Of a DNA stretch of 64,000 nucleotides, positions 19,609-28,305 are shown piece after piece. The position numbers were made by a program, and so were the translations under genes. Below the pieces are notes generated by a model. It saw nothing but the letters and a program-made list of their open reading frames with translations, was not told the origin of the DNA and made no database searches. The DNA comes from Pseudomonas brassicacearum. GTDB taxonomy: Bacteria > Pseudomonadota > Gammaproteobacteria > Pseudomonadales > Pseudomonadaceae. The stretch spans positions 124,001-188,000 of the forward strand of contig NZ_MOBK01000001.1 of NCBI RefSeq assembly GCF_003732265.1. Direction: 5' to 3'. How positions within the stretch are numbered: position 1 is the first letter of the stretch; every line of letters begins with the position of its first letter.

Positions 19609-20166
19609 ATGAACAAGCAAGAAGAAATCGCTGCGCTGGCGATCCTGATTCACGATTTGCGCAAGCACAAGAAATACACCTTGAAGGAATTGGCCGACAA
19701 AATCGGCCGCTCCGTCGGCTTTCTTTCGCAGGTCGAACGCGGCCTGTCACGGCCCACCGTGGCCGACTTGACGGCGATCAGCGAAACCCTGGGCGTGCCG
19801 ACCACGTACTTCTACAGCCTGCCGAAACCCAAGGAGTTGCCCTGGGTCACGCGGCCGGACGAACGCCGCACGCTGTACTACGCCAACGGCATTACCGACA
19901 TCCTGGTTTCGCCAAAGATGCGCGCGTCATTTTCCATGCTCGAAAGTCATCTGGAAGCCGGTGCCAGCAGCGGCGAACGACACATGAGTGACAGCTCGGA
20001 GCAGGGCGGCTATGTGCTCGAAGGCGAGTTGACGCTGTGGCTGGGCGATGACGAAGAACCTGTGACTTTGGTGGCTGGCGACAGTTTTCAGTTCGACAGC
20101 CATACCCGTTGCCGCTACGGCAACCTCACCGGGCAACTCACGCGAGTGCTCTGGGTTTACACCTGA
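19609..20166 (+). CDS. puuR: XRE-family regulator with C-terminal cupin (PuuR-like)
   Basis: 185 residues. The N-terminal helix-turn-helix LKELADKIGRSVGFLSQVERGLSRPTV occupies about residues 22-50. The C-terminal cupin domain (about 110-180) has GERHMSDSSEQGGYVLEGELTLWL and GDSFQFDSHTRCRY. This domain order is that of PuuR, the putrescine-responsive repressor. It lies 25 bases after the oxidase and 20 before the ligase, so it is inside the gene set it probably controls through the palindrome at 18257. Confidence 0.87.
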   Translation: MNKQEEIAALAILIHDLRKHKKYTLKELADKIGRSVGFLSQVERGLSRPTVADLTAISETLGVPTTYFYSLPKPKELPWVTRPDERRTLYYANGITDILVSPKMRASFSMLESHLEAGASSGERHMSDSSEQGGYVLEGELTLWLGDDEEPVTLVAGDSFQFDSHTRCRYGNLTGQLTRVLWVYT

Positions 20167-20186
20167 TAACAAGCAAAGGACCGACA

Positions 20187-21536
20187 ATGATGGATGCTAC
20201 CTGCTCTGACCTGCTGGCCGAGGTGCGTGCCTTTCGCCAACGCTACCCTGAGGTGCGTTATGTCGACCTGATTTCCCTCGATATCCCCGGACATTTCTAC
20301 GGCAAGCGCTACCCGGTGGACATGCTGGAAAAGGTCGCGGCCGGCACTGCGCTGAAACTGCCGCAGAACTGTGTGCTGCTGGGTGTGCAAGGCGGGTTGT
20401 TCAAGATTGGTGATTACTGCTTCAACGATGGTGATCCGGACGCCGTGCGTCGGCTGGTGCCGGGTACTCTCAAGCCAGTGACCTGGGAAGCGCAACCGCT
20501 GGGGCAAATGCTGATCACCTCGGACGGCACTGAAAAGCCTATCGTGTTCGAACCGCGCCAGGTGCTGGCGCAGGTTCTGGACCGGCTCGCCAGCAAAGGC
20601 ATTCATCCGGTGGTGGCGTTCGAGCTGGAGTTCTACCTGTTCGATAAAAAGCTGCGCGACGGGCTGCCGCAGTTTCCCCGCGATGACTTCACGGACGATG
20701 CCGACGATCAACCCAACATGCACATCGAGCGACTGTCGCGCTTTGCGCCGGTACTCGACGACATGGTCGAAGCCTCGCGGGCCCAAGGCATCGACAGCAC
20801 GGTGATCACGGCCGAACTCGGGCCGGGTCAGTTCGAAATCAATTTCGGTCACCTCGACGACGGCTTGCGCGCCGCCGACTGGGCGGCGCTGTTCTGTCGC
20901 AGCAGCCGTGGCGTGGCGCTCAAGCATGGTTACCGCGCCAGTTTCATGGCCAAGCCCTACTTGCAGCATCCAGGCAGCGGCATGCATGTGCATGTGAGTC
21001 TTTACGATGGGGCCGGGAATAACATTCTGGCGGCCAACCAGCAGCAATCACTGCGCCATGCTGTGGCGGGTTGCCTGGAGCTGCTGCCGCATTGCATGCC
21101 GGTTTTCGCCCCGAACCAGAACGCCTATCGACGCCTGGGCGGCACGACCAACATCGCCACCCAAGCGAGCTGGGGATTTGAAGACCGCGATGCGTGCCTG
21201 CGCATTCCGGAATCGGACTCGAAGAATTTGCGCATCGAACATCGCCTGGCCGGTGCCGATGCCAACCCCTATTTGGTGTTGGCGGCAATTCTGGTTGGAT
21301 TGGAACATGGACTGGAGTCCGGCAAGGAACCGATCCTGCCGCTGAACGAAGACCGCAACAGTGGCGTCGACTTTCCGAAGGAAATGCTCGAAGCCGTGCG
21401 CGCGATGCAGCATCAGCCGCAACTGCGTGAAGGGCTGGGGGTGGAGTTTGTGGATGTGTATTGCGAGAACAAACGTCAGGATCACCTGGCGTTCATGCAG
21501 GAAATCACCGCCCGAGAATATCGCTGGTACCTGTAA
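20187..21536 (+). CDS. puuA: Glutamine synthetase-family gamma-glutamylpolyamine ligase
   Basis: 449 residues from ATG 20187 with AAAGGA upstream. Glutamine-synthetase catalytic motifs: VAFELEFYLF (about 150), ELGPGQFEINFGH, HPGSGMHVHVSL (about 270), and FAPNQNAYRRLGGTTN with RIEHRLAGADANPYLV, the ATP and glutamate-side region. The length suits the PuuA/GlnA-like group rather than GlnA proper. Family members ligate glutamate to putrescine or related amines with ATP, the first step of the pathway whose second step is the oxidase upstream. Cytosolic. Confidence 0.87.
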   Translation: MMDATCSDLLAEVRAFRQRYPEVRYVDLISLDIPGHFYGKRYPVDMLEKVAAGTALKLPQNCVLLGVQGGLFKIGDYCFNDGDPDAVRRLVPGTLKPVTWEAQPLGQMLITSDGTEKPIVFEPRQVLAQVLDRLASKGIHPVVAFELEFYLFDKKLRDGLPQFPRDDFTDDADDQPNMHIERLSRFAPVLDDMVEASRAQGIDSTVITAELGPGQFEINFGHLDDGLRAADWAALFCRSSRGVALKHGYRASFMAKPYLQHPGSGMHVHVSLYDGAGNNILAANQQQSLRHAVAGCLELLPHCMPVFAPNQNAYRRLGGTTNIATQASWGFEDRDACLRIPESDSKNLRIEHRLAGADANPYLVLAAILVGLEHGLESGKEPILPLNEDRNSGVDFPKEMLEAVRAMQHQPQLREGLGVEFVDVYCENKRQDHLAFMQEITAREYRWYL

Positions 21537-21547
21537 ACCGAGGATCG

Positions 21548-21570
21548 CGGGCAATCACCGTGATTGCCCG
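21548..21570. terminator. Hairpin between convergent genes
   Basis: CGGGCAATCAC and GTGATTGCCCG form a perfect 11-bp stem around one base, between the stop of the ligase gene (+) and the end of the convergent gene at 21576. It could end transcription in both directions, but there is no T-tract, so it is only a candidate. Confidence 0.5.
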
Positions 21571-21575
21571 TGAAT

Positions 21576-22028
21576 CTAACGGGACGAGCGTCGGCTACCC
21601 AGACGATTGAACGCGAGCAGGCAACCGCTCACCAACAGCGCGGCACCGATGACCAGCAGCGGCGAAGGTCGGATGGGCCTGGCGGCGGCCAACGGGTACG
21701 TGTTCAGAATGTCATCGGTCATTTCGGTGGGCAGGTATCTGGGGGCGTCGTACGCCATCTCGTTCAATTTCAGGCGCGCGCCATCCCCAAGGATCAGCGT
21801 CAGGTCTTCAATGGTGCCGGCGACGCGCCCGGGATACACCGGCTCGCCGGTCGTATCGAGCTGGTCATACAGAAACTGCTGCCCTTCAAGCCAGCCGACC
21901 GCCGTCTGCAACTCGGGCCCGAGGTAATACTTGCCATCGAGAAAGAAGCCGGGGAAATGCGGTGTGCGCTCAAGGCTTTCGACGCTGTAGCGCTCGCCCG
22001 GCCTCATGCCGGTTAATGGGTCGATCAT
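21576..22028 (-). CDS. Unknown protein with one C-terminal membrane helix
   Basis: 150 residues from ATG 22028 with a strong AAGGAG site. The soluble N-terminal part (1-115) has MIDPLTGMRPGERY, FFLDGKYYLGPE and GEPVYPGRVAGTIEDLTLIL. A single hydrophobic helix LLVIGAALLVSGCLLAF lies near residue 130 and is followed by a basic tail, RLGSRRSSR, so the bulk of the protein would be on the opposite face from that tail. I do not recognise the family. It stands alone and converges on the puu-like genes. Confidence 0.65.
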   Translation of the reverse strand: MIDPLTGMRPGERYSVESLERTPHFPGFFLDGKYYLGPELQTAVGWLEGQQFLYDQLDTTGEPVYPGRVAGTIEDLTLILGDGARLKLNEMAYDAPRYLPTEMTDDILNTYPLAAARPIRPSPLLVIGAALLVSGCLLAFNRLGSRRSSR

Positions 22029-22219
22029 GATGACTTCTCCTTCTGCTGGTCCTGCGATAGAGAACGGGCTTAATCCTTAGGTTCCATCGGATTGATCGAA
22101 AGGCGCGGTGCGCTGCTCATTCGCCATGGGCAAAAGAATTCGAACTCTGCTTGCGCGAGCATTTCAACTCTACACAGGACAATCCTTTGGGTGGTTTTCC
22201 CCGCGTGGAGATTGATTGA

Positions 22220-22942
22220 ATGGGCCTGCCGATTTTCATCGGGTGTGCGGGATGGAGTCTGGCGCGCGAGTTTGTGTCGACCTTCCCGGTTGAAGGCACG
22301 CACCTGCAGCGCTACGCCTCGCACCTGAACAGCGTCGAGATCAACAGTTCGTTTTATCGTCCGCATCGCCGGGAAACCTACGCTCGCTGGGCCGATTCGG
22401 TGCCGGATGGTTTTCGATTTTGTGTGAAGGTGCCCAAGCTCATTACCCATGAACTGCGCTTGCAAGAGTGCGGCGGGGAGCTCGGTGAGTTTATCTCGCA
22501 GTGTTCAGGATTAGGTGATCGATTGGGCTGCTTGCTGGTGCAGTTGCCGCCCTCATTGGCGTTTGATCATTCAGTGGCTGACAGCTTTTTCAGTGCACTC
22601 AGATGTCAGTATGCCGGCCACGTGGTACTGGAACCCCGGCACGAAACCTGGCTCGGTGCCGAGCCGCTTTTGATCCGTCACCGAATTGCCCGGGCAGCGG
22701 TAGATCCATCACGCATCAGCCATGACGCTTTGCCGGGGGGCTGGCCGGGATTGAAGTATTGGCGACTGCACGGATCGCCCCGAACTTACTTCAGTCCCTA
22801 CGAATTGCCCATGTTGCAGAGCCTGGCAATCAATCTTCAGACAGACACCACCGACAGCGAGGCGACGTGGTGCATTTTCGACAACACCGCCAGTGGTGCA
22901 GCAGTGGGCAACGCGCTAACGCTCTCGGCATTGCTCTGCTGA
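22220..22942 (+). CDS. DUF72 domain protein
   Basis: 240 residues from ATG 22220, GGAG nine bases upstream. It opens with IFIGCAGWSL and continues with HLNSVEINSSFYRPH, FRFCVKVPKLITHE and LVQLPPSLAFD, then LEPRHETW and YWRLHGSPRTYFSPY. These phrases in this order define the DUF72 (YecE-like) TIM-barrel family. The biochemical role is unknown. It stands among small stress-type genes. Confidence 0.9.
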   Translation: MGLPIFIGCAGWSLAREFVSTFPVEGTHLQRYASHLNSVEINSSFYRPHRRETYARWADSVPDGFRFCVKVPKLITHELRLQECGGELGEFISQCSGLGDRLGCLLVQLPPSLAFDHSVADSFFSALRCQYAGHVVLEPRHETWLGAEPLLIRHRIARAAVDPSRISHDALPGGWPGLKYWRLHGSPRTYFSPYELPMLQSLAINLQTDTTDSEATWCIFDNTASGAAVGNALTLSALLC

Positions 22943-23023
22943 GTGGGCAGGACCGTTCGTCGGCCACGATGAACACCTTCCAGCGCTCGCGGCTCTCTAC
23001 TTTTCATTGGGTGGAGACCGACT

Positions 23024-23302
23024 ATGTCCTGTTTGATCTGTGAAAATCCTTTTGCACGAACACTCTGCGCAGGCGTGGGGCAGGAATTTCATTGCCCTGA
23101 ATGCGGCCACGGACGGGTTTCCCAGGAGTTGCTGAGCCTGATGATGTTGTTGAATCTGCAACTGGATGTCGGACGCAGTCGCCAATGGCTCAAGGAGCGT
23201 CGGAAGACAGACCCGCTGCCGATCCTGCGCGTGGCTGACATTTTGCTGTGCTGCGCCGCCGCCAAGGATGCACCCGGTCCGGCCACCGGCGCTGAGGGTT
23301 AG
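23024..23302 (+). CDS. Small protein with zinc-ribbon-like cysteines
   Basis: 92 residues, ATG 23024 with GGAGA seven bases upstream. MSCLICENPFARTLC and FHCPECGHGRVS give two CxxC pairs about 20 residues apart in the first 35 residues, which would suit one zinc-ribbon. The rest is helical (LLSLMMLLNLQLDVGRSRQWL). It is 81 bases after the DUF72 gene on the same strand. No family recognised. Confidence 0.6.
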   Translation: MSCLICENPFARTLCAGVGQEFHCPECGHGRVSQELLSLMMLLNLQLDVGRSRQWLKERRKTDPLPILRVADILLCCAAAKDAPGPATGAEG

Positions 23303-23393
23303 CCGCTCGTCTGTTCGAACGCACGCAGCAACCCAGTCCAATTCAAATCTGTACGGACCGGAGAATCCGGACCCTTTGAGCGGTGAGGTGGGT

Positions 23394-23621
23394 ATGTCCA
23401 GCGATTCGACGTTCCAGCAACAAGATCAGAACCCGATGCAAGACGCGGTCCCATCAAGACCTGAGCCAGGCACCGACAACCCGATGGCCAACCCTGAGGA
23501 TCCGGGTCGATACGATCCGCTGACACGGCCAGACGACCAGCGCCCGGACGACTGGGAAGACCCGGACAGGGACATGCCGGAGGCGGACGAGCCGACCCCG
23601 CTGTCTGATGACCGACGCTGA
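23394..23621 (+). CDS. Small Pro/Asp-rich disordered protein
   Basis: 75 residues from ATG 23394 with GAGGTGGG just upstream. It is dominated by Pro, Asp, Glu, Gln and Arg (PDDQRPDDWEDPDRDMPEAD) with almost no hydrophobic residues, so it is expected to be unfolded. Small proteins of this make-up are frequent in Pseudomonas stress regions. The function is unknown. Confidence 0.6.
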   Translation: MSSDSTFQQQDQNPMQDAVPSRPEPGTDNPMANPEDPGRYDPLTRPDDQRPDDWEDPDRDMPEADEPTPLSDDRR

Positions 23622-23625
23622 ACAA

Positions 23626-23658
23626 GGGGAGGGAGGTCAGCCATCGACCTCCCGCTTC
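23626..23658. terminator. Hairpin between convergent small genes
   Basis: GGGAGGTC (23631-23638) pairs with GACCTCCC (23646-23653) around seven bases, and ggga/tccc outside can extend the stem. It lies between the convergent genes ending at 23621 and 23668. No T-run follows on either side. Confidence 0.5.
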
Positions 23659-23667
23659 CCGGGGTCG

Positions 23668-23892
23668 CTAATTACCATCCGCCACCTTGCGTTCTATTTC
23701 CGCGATTTTATCCCTGAGCGTTTCAGCGTCCTGTTCCTTGGCGCGGGTGGAAGAGGGGGTAATGGTTTCATCGACGCCCTCGGTTTCACTTGATGTGTCG
23801 TGCAGGTCCCTTTCGACCACGTTGACGGGCTTGCCCGAAACATCAGAGGGAGGGGCGTTGGATGCTTTATTCACATCGTCATCGTTGTGCAT
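23668..23892 (-). CDS. Small hydrophilic unknown protein
   Basis: 74 residues from ATG 23892, AGAGGT seven bases upstream. The first half is low-complexity and acidic (MHNDDDVNKASNAPPSD). The second half ends in a predicted amphipathic helix, AETLRDKIAEIERKVADGN, that could form a coiled coil. It is followed on the same strand, 24 bases upstream of its start, by the end of the exported small protein gene, so the two are probably co-transcribed. Confidence 0.6.
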   Translation of the reverse strand: MHNDDDVNKASNAPPSDVSGKPVNVVERDLHDTSSETEGVDETITPSSTRAKEQDAETLRDKIAEIERKVADGN

Positions 23893-23916
23893 ATCGTTTA
23901 CCTCTGTTGACTGCGT

Positions 23917-24171
23917 TCACTCGGTTTTTTCTTCGCCCTTCGAGTCGCTCGACGTAGCGGCGTCTTTTTCCGTTTCGTGCGATTCGGCGCCAGAGTTTGA
24001 GCCCGAGGCTTCCTCGCCTTTTTTGTCGGCCTTCTGCTCGTTGGATTCGGCGCCTTGAGCCTGGTTGACGCCGGGGATGGCCGTTGGTGGGGTTTCTGTC
24101 TTTTCGGCGGCCATGGCGATCGTCGACAACAGGCTGGCGATGGCGAGGGTGGTGATTGTTCTGTTCATCAT
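23917..24171 (-). CDS. Small exported, highly charged protein
   Basis: 84 residues from ATG 24171 with AGGA upstream. MMNRTITTLAIASLLSTIAMA is a signal peptide cut near AMA|AEK. The mature part is a Glu/Lys/Ser-rich unfolded chain (EEASGSNSGAESHETEKDAA). The periplasmic location is inferred from the signal. Function unknown; it pairs with the acidic 74-residue gene downstream. Confidence 0.6.
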   Translation of the reverse strand: MMNRTITTLAIASLLSTIAMAAEKTETPPTAIPGVNQAQGAESNEQKADKKGEEASGSNSGAESHETEKDAATSSDSKGEEKTE

Positions 24172-24279
24172 CCGGGTCTTCCTGCGGTGGGGTATAAAAC
24201 GTTGGAAGATGCTGGTTGGGGATGGTGCGGAGGCGCTGACGAGTGGCAGCGCAAATATCTCCAGCACACCACAAAACCC

Positions 24280-24369
24280 TGTGGGAGCGAGCCTGCTCGC
24301 GATGGCGGTGTGTCAGTCGACATCAATGCCAACTGATCGACCGCCATCGCGAGCAGGCTCGCTCCCACA
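24280..24369. repeat. 90-bp inverted repeat, family copy 3
   Basis: Outer arms tgtgggagcgagcctgctcg and cgagcaggctcgctcccaca, inner gcgatggcggt/accgccatcgc. Here the symmetry extends outwards to gcacaccaca.../...tgtggtgtgc (24264-24384). It lies between the small exported gene and the end of acnB. Confidence 0.9.
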
Positions 24370-24403
24370 GGGTTTGTGGTGTGCATGCCTATTCAGCAGG
24401 CAT

Positions 24404-24435
24404 AAAAAAAAGCCGCTCATCTCACGATGGGCGGC
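24404..24435 (-). terminator. Rho-independent terminator of acnB
   Basis: Read on the minus strand: GCCGCCCATC, GTGA loop, GATGAGCGGC, then a run of eight T. The stem is ten base pairs with one mismatch and lies 22 bases after the acnB stop. This is a clear intrinsic terminator. Confidence 0.85.
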
Positions 24436-24456
24436 GTTTTCTATTGCGTTGTAACG

Positions 24457-27057
24457 TTAGGCTTGAACGACCGGGATGTTGGCGTTCGCAGCAGCTTCAC
24501 GGAACTCGGCGATCTGGTCAAAGGACAGGTAGCGGTAGACATCGGCCGCCATGCTGTCGATCTTGCCCGCGTACTCCATGTATTCCTCGACGGTCGGCAG
24601 GCGACCCAGGATGGAGGCAACAGACGCCAGCTCGGCCGAAGCCAGGTAGACGTTCGCGCCGTCACCCAGACGGTTCGGGAAGTTACGCGTCGACGTCGAC
24701 ACCACAGTCGAGTTCGGTTCTACGCGCGCCTGGTTACCCATGCACAGCGAGCAGCCCGGCATTTCCATGCGTGCGCCGGCCTTGTTATAGATGCCGTAGT
24801 AACCTTCCTCAGTCAGCTGATGCGCGTCCATCTTGGTCGGCGGCGACAGCCACAGGCGGGTTGGCAACTGACCGTCGACCTGCTCCAGCAATTTGCCGGC
24901 GGCGCGGAAGTGACCGATGTTGGTCATGCACGAACCGATGAACACTTCGTCGATCTTCTGACCTTCAGCAGTCGACAGCAGACGGGCGTCGTCCGGGTCG
25001 TTCGGTGCGCACAGAATCGGTTGAGTGATCTCGGCCAGATCGATCTCGATGATTTCGGCGTACTCGGCGTCTTTGTCAGCCACCAGCAACTCAGGGTTGG
25101 CCAGCCAGGCTTCCATCGCTTGAGCACGGCGTTCCAGGGTACGCGCATCGCCGTAGCCTTCGCCGATCATCCAGCGCAGCAGGGTGATGTTGGAGGTCAG
25201 GTACTCGGCAATCGCCTTTTCCGGGAGCTTGATGGTGCAGCCGGCTGCCGAACGTTCAGCGGAAGCGTCAGACAGTTCGAACGCCTGTTCGACGGTCAGG
25301 TTGTCCAGGCCTTCGATTTCGAGGATGCGGCCGGAGAAAGCGTTGATCTTGCCTTTCTTTTCCACGGTCAGCAGACCGGCCTTGATCGCGTAGTAAGGGA
25401 TCGAATGGACCAGGTCACGCAGGGTGATGCCCGGTTGCATCTTGCCTTTGAAACGCACCAGAACCGATTCCGGCATGTCCAGCGGCATGACGCCGGTGGC
25501 GGCGGCGAACGCGATCAGGCCGGAGCCGGCCGGGAACGAAATACCGATCGGGAAACGGGTGTGCGAGTCACCACCGGTACCGACGGTGTCCGGCAGCAGC
25601 ATGCGGTTCAGCCAGCTGTGGATGATGCCGTCACCCGGTTTGAGCGAAACGCCGCCACGGTTGCGCATGAAGTCCGGCAGGGTGTGGTGAGTCGTGACAT
25701 CGACCGGCTTGGGGTAAGCCGCGGTGTGGCAGAAGGACTGCATCACCAGATCGGTCGAGAAGCCCAGGCATGCCAGGTCTTTCAGTTCGTCACGGGTCAT
25801 TGGACCGGTGGTGTCCTGGGAGCCGACGGTGGTCATCTTCGGTTCGCAGTAAGTACCCGGACGCACACCGGCTACGCCGCACGCCTTGCCGACCATTTTT
25901 TGCGCCAGGGTGAAACCCCTGGTGCTTTCAGCCGGCGCTTCAGGCTTCTTGAACAGATCCGAAGGCGACAACCCCAGCTCGGCACGCGCCTTCTCGGTCA
26001 GGCCACGGCCAATGATCAGCGGGATACGACCGCCAGCACGGACTTCATCCAACAACACCGGCGTCTTCATTTCGAAGGTGGTGATGACGTCGTCAGTGCC
26101 GTGCTTGCAGACTTTGCCTGCGTGCGGGTACAGGTCGATCACATCGCCCATGTGCATGTTGGATACGTCGAATTCGATCGGCAGGGCGCCGGCGTCTTCC
26201 ATGGTGTTGTAGAAGATCGGGGCGATCTTGTTGCCGAAGCAGAAACCGCCAGCGCGCTTGTTCGGCACGAAAGGCACGTCGTCGCCGAAGAACCACAGCA
26301 CCGAGTTGGTCGCCGATTTACGCGAGGAACCGGTACCCACTACGTCACCGACGTAAGCGATCGGGAAGCCTTGACCGCGCATTTCCTCGATCTGCTTCAT
26401 CGGACCAGTGACGCCTTGCTCGTCCGGCACGATGCCGTCGCGGGCCATTTTCAGCATCGCCAGGGCGTGCAACGGGATGTCCGGGCGGGACCAGGCGTCC
26501 GGAGCAGGGGACAGGTCGTCGGTGTTGGTTTCGCCGGTGACCTTGAACACGCGCAGGCTGATCTTGTCGGCCAGTACCGGGCGGTTCTTGAACCACTCGC
26601 CGTCAGCCCAGGATTGCAGCACGCCTTGTGCGTGAACGTTACCGTTCCTGGCGCGTTCAGCCACGTCGTGGAAGGCATCGAACATCAGCAGGGTGTGCTT
26701 GAGTTCTTCGGCCGCCACTGGTGCCAGTTCGGCGTCGTCCAGCAGGTTGACCAACGTCACGATGTTGTAGCCGCCCTGCATGGTGCCGAGCAGTTCAACA
26801 GCGCGCTTCTTGTCGATCAGAGGGGATTTGGCTTCGCCTTTGGCGAGGGCGGACAGGAAGCCGGCCTTTACATAGGCTGCTTCGTCCACGCCAGGTGGAA
26901 CGCGATGGGTGATCAGGTCAACGAGGAAAGCTTCTTCGCCAGCCGGAGGATTCTTCAGCAGCTCAACCAGGCCGGCCGTTTGTTCGGCATTCAGCGCCAA
27001 GGGTGGAAGCCCTTGCTCGGCACGTGCTTGTAATTGTTGTACGTAGGTCTCAAGCAC
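24457..27057 (-). CDS. acnB: Aconitate hydratase B
   Basis: 866 residues beginning [15 protein letters not shown], the typical AcnB start, and as long as E. coli AcnB (865). A HEAT-like N-terminal domain (1-160) precedes the swivel and catalytic domains. Cluster-binding cysteines are seen in [14 protein letters not shown] (about 710) and [12 protein letters not shown] (about 770). It interconverts citrate and isocitrate through cis-aconitate in the TCA cycle; apo-AcnB can bind RNA in other bacteria. A clean intrinsic terminator follows. Two TGTCGACA boxes lie 160-235 bases upstream of the start. Confidence 0.98.
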   Translation of the reverse strand: MLETYVQQLQARAEQGLPPLALNAEQTAGLVELLKNPPAGEEAFLVDLITHRVPPGVDEAAYVKAGFLSALAKGEAKSPLIDKKRAVELLGTMQGGYNIVTLVNLLDDAELAPVAAEELKHTLLMFDAFHDVAERARNGNVHAQGVLQSWADGEWFKNRPVLADKISLRVFKVTGETNTDDLSPAPDAWSRPDIPLHALAMLKMARDGIVPDEQGVTGPMKQIEEMRGQGFPIAYVGDVVGTGSSRKSATNSVLWFFGDDVPFVPNKRAGGFCFGNKIAPIFYNTMEDAGALPIEFDVSNMHMGDVIDLYPHAGKVCKHGTDDVITTFEMKTPVLLDEVRAGGRIPLIIGRGLTEKARAELGLSPSDLFKKPEAPAESTRGFTLAQKMVGKACGVAGVRPGTYCEPKMTTVGSQDTTGPMTRDELKDLACLGFSTDLVMQSFCHTAAYPKPVDVTTHHTLPDFMRNRGGVSLKPGDGIIHSWLNRMLLPDTVGTGGDSHTRFPIGISFPAGSGLIAFAAATGVMPLDMPESVLVRFKGKMQPGITLRDLVHSIPYYAIKAGLLTVEKKGKINAFSGRILEIEGLDNLTVEQAFELSDASAERSAAGCTIKLPEKAIAEYLTSNITLLRWMIGEGYGDARTLERRAQAMEAWLANPELLVADKDAEYAEIIEIDLAEITQPILCAPNDPDDARLLSTAEGQKIDEVFIGSCMTNIGHFRAAGKLLEQVDGQLPTRLWLSPPTKMDAHQLTEEGYYGIYNKAGARMEMPGCSLCMGNQARVEPNSTVVSTSTRNFPNRLGDGANVYLASAELASVASILGRLPTVEEYMEYAGKIDSMAADVYRYLSFDQIAEFREAAANANIPVVQA

Positions 27058-27122
27058 TGGGTTTCTCCTGTCATACCGCGTGTTGGGCGAAAAGCCGCCC
27101 GGGTTGTGTCCGAAAAATAAAA

Positions 27123-27186
27123 GTAGGAGCTGATGCCCAGTAGTCGAGGGTGACCACCGGTAACCACTGGAGCATCGGCTCCTACA
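27123..27186. repeat. Short inverted repeat upstream of acnB
   Basis: gtaggagctgatgc (27123) and gcatcggctcctac (ending 27186) form a 14-bp stem with one mismatch around about 36 bases. It resembles another type of dispersed extragenic palindrome and lies in the acnB leader or promoter region. Confidence 0.6.
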
Positions 27187-27216
27187 AAAGCTGTTCTGAG
27201 CTAGCTGAAGACAGTG

Positions 27217-27290
27217 ATTGTCGACACTATTTCGTGATAGAGGCGGAATATAATGATTTATGCGGGTCGCATCAACAGTATTGTCGACAC
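27217..27290. promoter_or_regulatory. Paired TGTCGACA operator-like boxes
   Basis: ATTGTCGACAC occurs at 27217-27227 and again at 27280-27290. The core TGTCGACA is a palindrome. Sites of the form ATTGTCGACAAT are known for GntR-family regulators of propionate/methylcitrate and related operons in Proteobacteria. Both lie in the 345-base gap 27058-27402 between the acnB start and the end of the lysozyme-inhibitor-like gene. I see no gene in that gap. Confidence 0.5.
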
Positions 27291-27402
27291 ATTTGAGGGG
27301 TCGCTTAAACGCATGCGATGTACGGTCGCATGTTCGAGCGAGCAGGATCGTGGTCCCAGAGCGGTTGGAGCGACAAATGCAGACCGGATACCGCCAGAGC
27401 CT

Positions 27403-28059
27403 TCAGCCGACCGGTTCGGCCGTACAGTTCATCTCTCCAGAGCCCGGTTTCTGGAAAAACACCCCGTTTTCGTTTTGCCGGAAGCTGTAGCTCCCCAAGA
27501 CATCCTTGCCGGTGTATTGGGTGCCTGAATAGCTTTGCACCTGGCTGAGGGTGACCGAGGTGTTCGCCCACTTCAGGTACACGACACCCGGTTGCGTAGT
27601 AAAAAAAGTCGCGGCAATCGGTGCGTTAAACCCGGCACATCGAAACGCCTGAGGGCCTTCGGTCAGCCTATCTGGGTCCTTGGTTCGCACAATGGCCGAG
27701 CCTTGGCGCAGTTGGTAGGCACGCTGGGCATAACTGCGGATCGTGCAGGCCTTGGCCTCAGGCCCGGAGCCGCACTGGTTGCGGGCGTCGATCCAGAACT
27801 GCTGGTCGATGATGACTTTGTCGGGCGGCGGTACGGACCGTTCGTCCGTGAGCGCCAGGCGATAGAGACGCGTCAGCTCAAGGTCCATCTGCGCGAGTTG
27901 CGGATCGCGGCAGATAAGCTTTTCCACGGGGACTCTGGTGCTGGTGCAGTCGAAACTGGTCTTGTAGGTTCGCGGAGGTGATGCGGCATTGGCGCAGGAG
28001 ATTGCCGCCGCGCTGATGCTGGCGAGCAGGCAGGTGAAAAGGGCCGTGAGCGTTTTCAT
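27403..28059 (-). CDS. LprI-like/MliC-like lysozyme inhibitor protein
   Basis: 218 residues. The N-terminus MKTLTALFTCLLASISAAA...ANA is a signal peptide. Residues 30-110 match the LprI/DUF1311 pattern: SFDCTSTRVPVEKLICRDP, QMDLELTRLYRLAL and ARNQCG...CTIRSYAQR. Residues 135-218 resemble MliC, the c-type lysozyme inhibitor: FRCAGFNAPIAATFF, VTLSQVQSYSGTQY and GVFFQKPGSGEMNC with paired Cys. Known MliC proteins protect peptidoglycan in the periplasm. The two-domain layout is seen here; actual inhibition is inference. Single gene. Confidence 0.8.
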   Translation of the reverse strand: MKTLTALFTCLLASISAAAISCANAASPPRTYKTSFDCTSTRVPVEKLICRDPQLAQMDLELTRLYRLALTDERSVPPPDKVIIDQQFWIDARNQCGSGPEAKACTIRSYAQRAYQLRQGSAIVRTKDPDRLTEGPQAFRCAGFNAPIAATFFTTQPGVVYLKWANTSVTLSQVQSYSGTQYTGKDVLGSYSFRQNENGVFFQKPGSGEMNCTAEPVG

Positions 28060-28305
28060 GTTGACGTCACTCAGATCATTTTCTGTAAGCGACTATAACC
28101 CCATGCGAGAGAAGTTCCACCCAGGCACTTCATTGAACTTATGGGCGATGACCGGTGCTCATAAGCAGCTATAGCCAGAAAGTAAGTTAGAGTGTCCGTC
28201 ATTGCCTGTTCATCAGGCCCCCCCCACTCGATTCCCGTAATTGCGCCAAGCGGTTCCAGCGCACGAACCGGACAAAAAAACCGTACACCAATTGATAGTT
28301 GAAGA

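Noticed and set aside
24427-27033. 868-codon open frame antisense to acnB
   Set aside because: Mirror of acnB codon bias; no recognisable protein, while the minus strand encodes full-length AcnB.
27253-27528. Possible small gene upstream of acnB on the plus strand
   Set aside because: No ribosome site, runs into the antisense of the lysozyme-inhibitor-like gene, and overlaps the TGTCGACA box.
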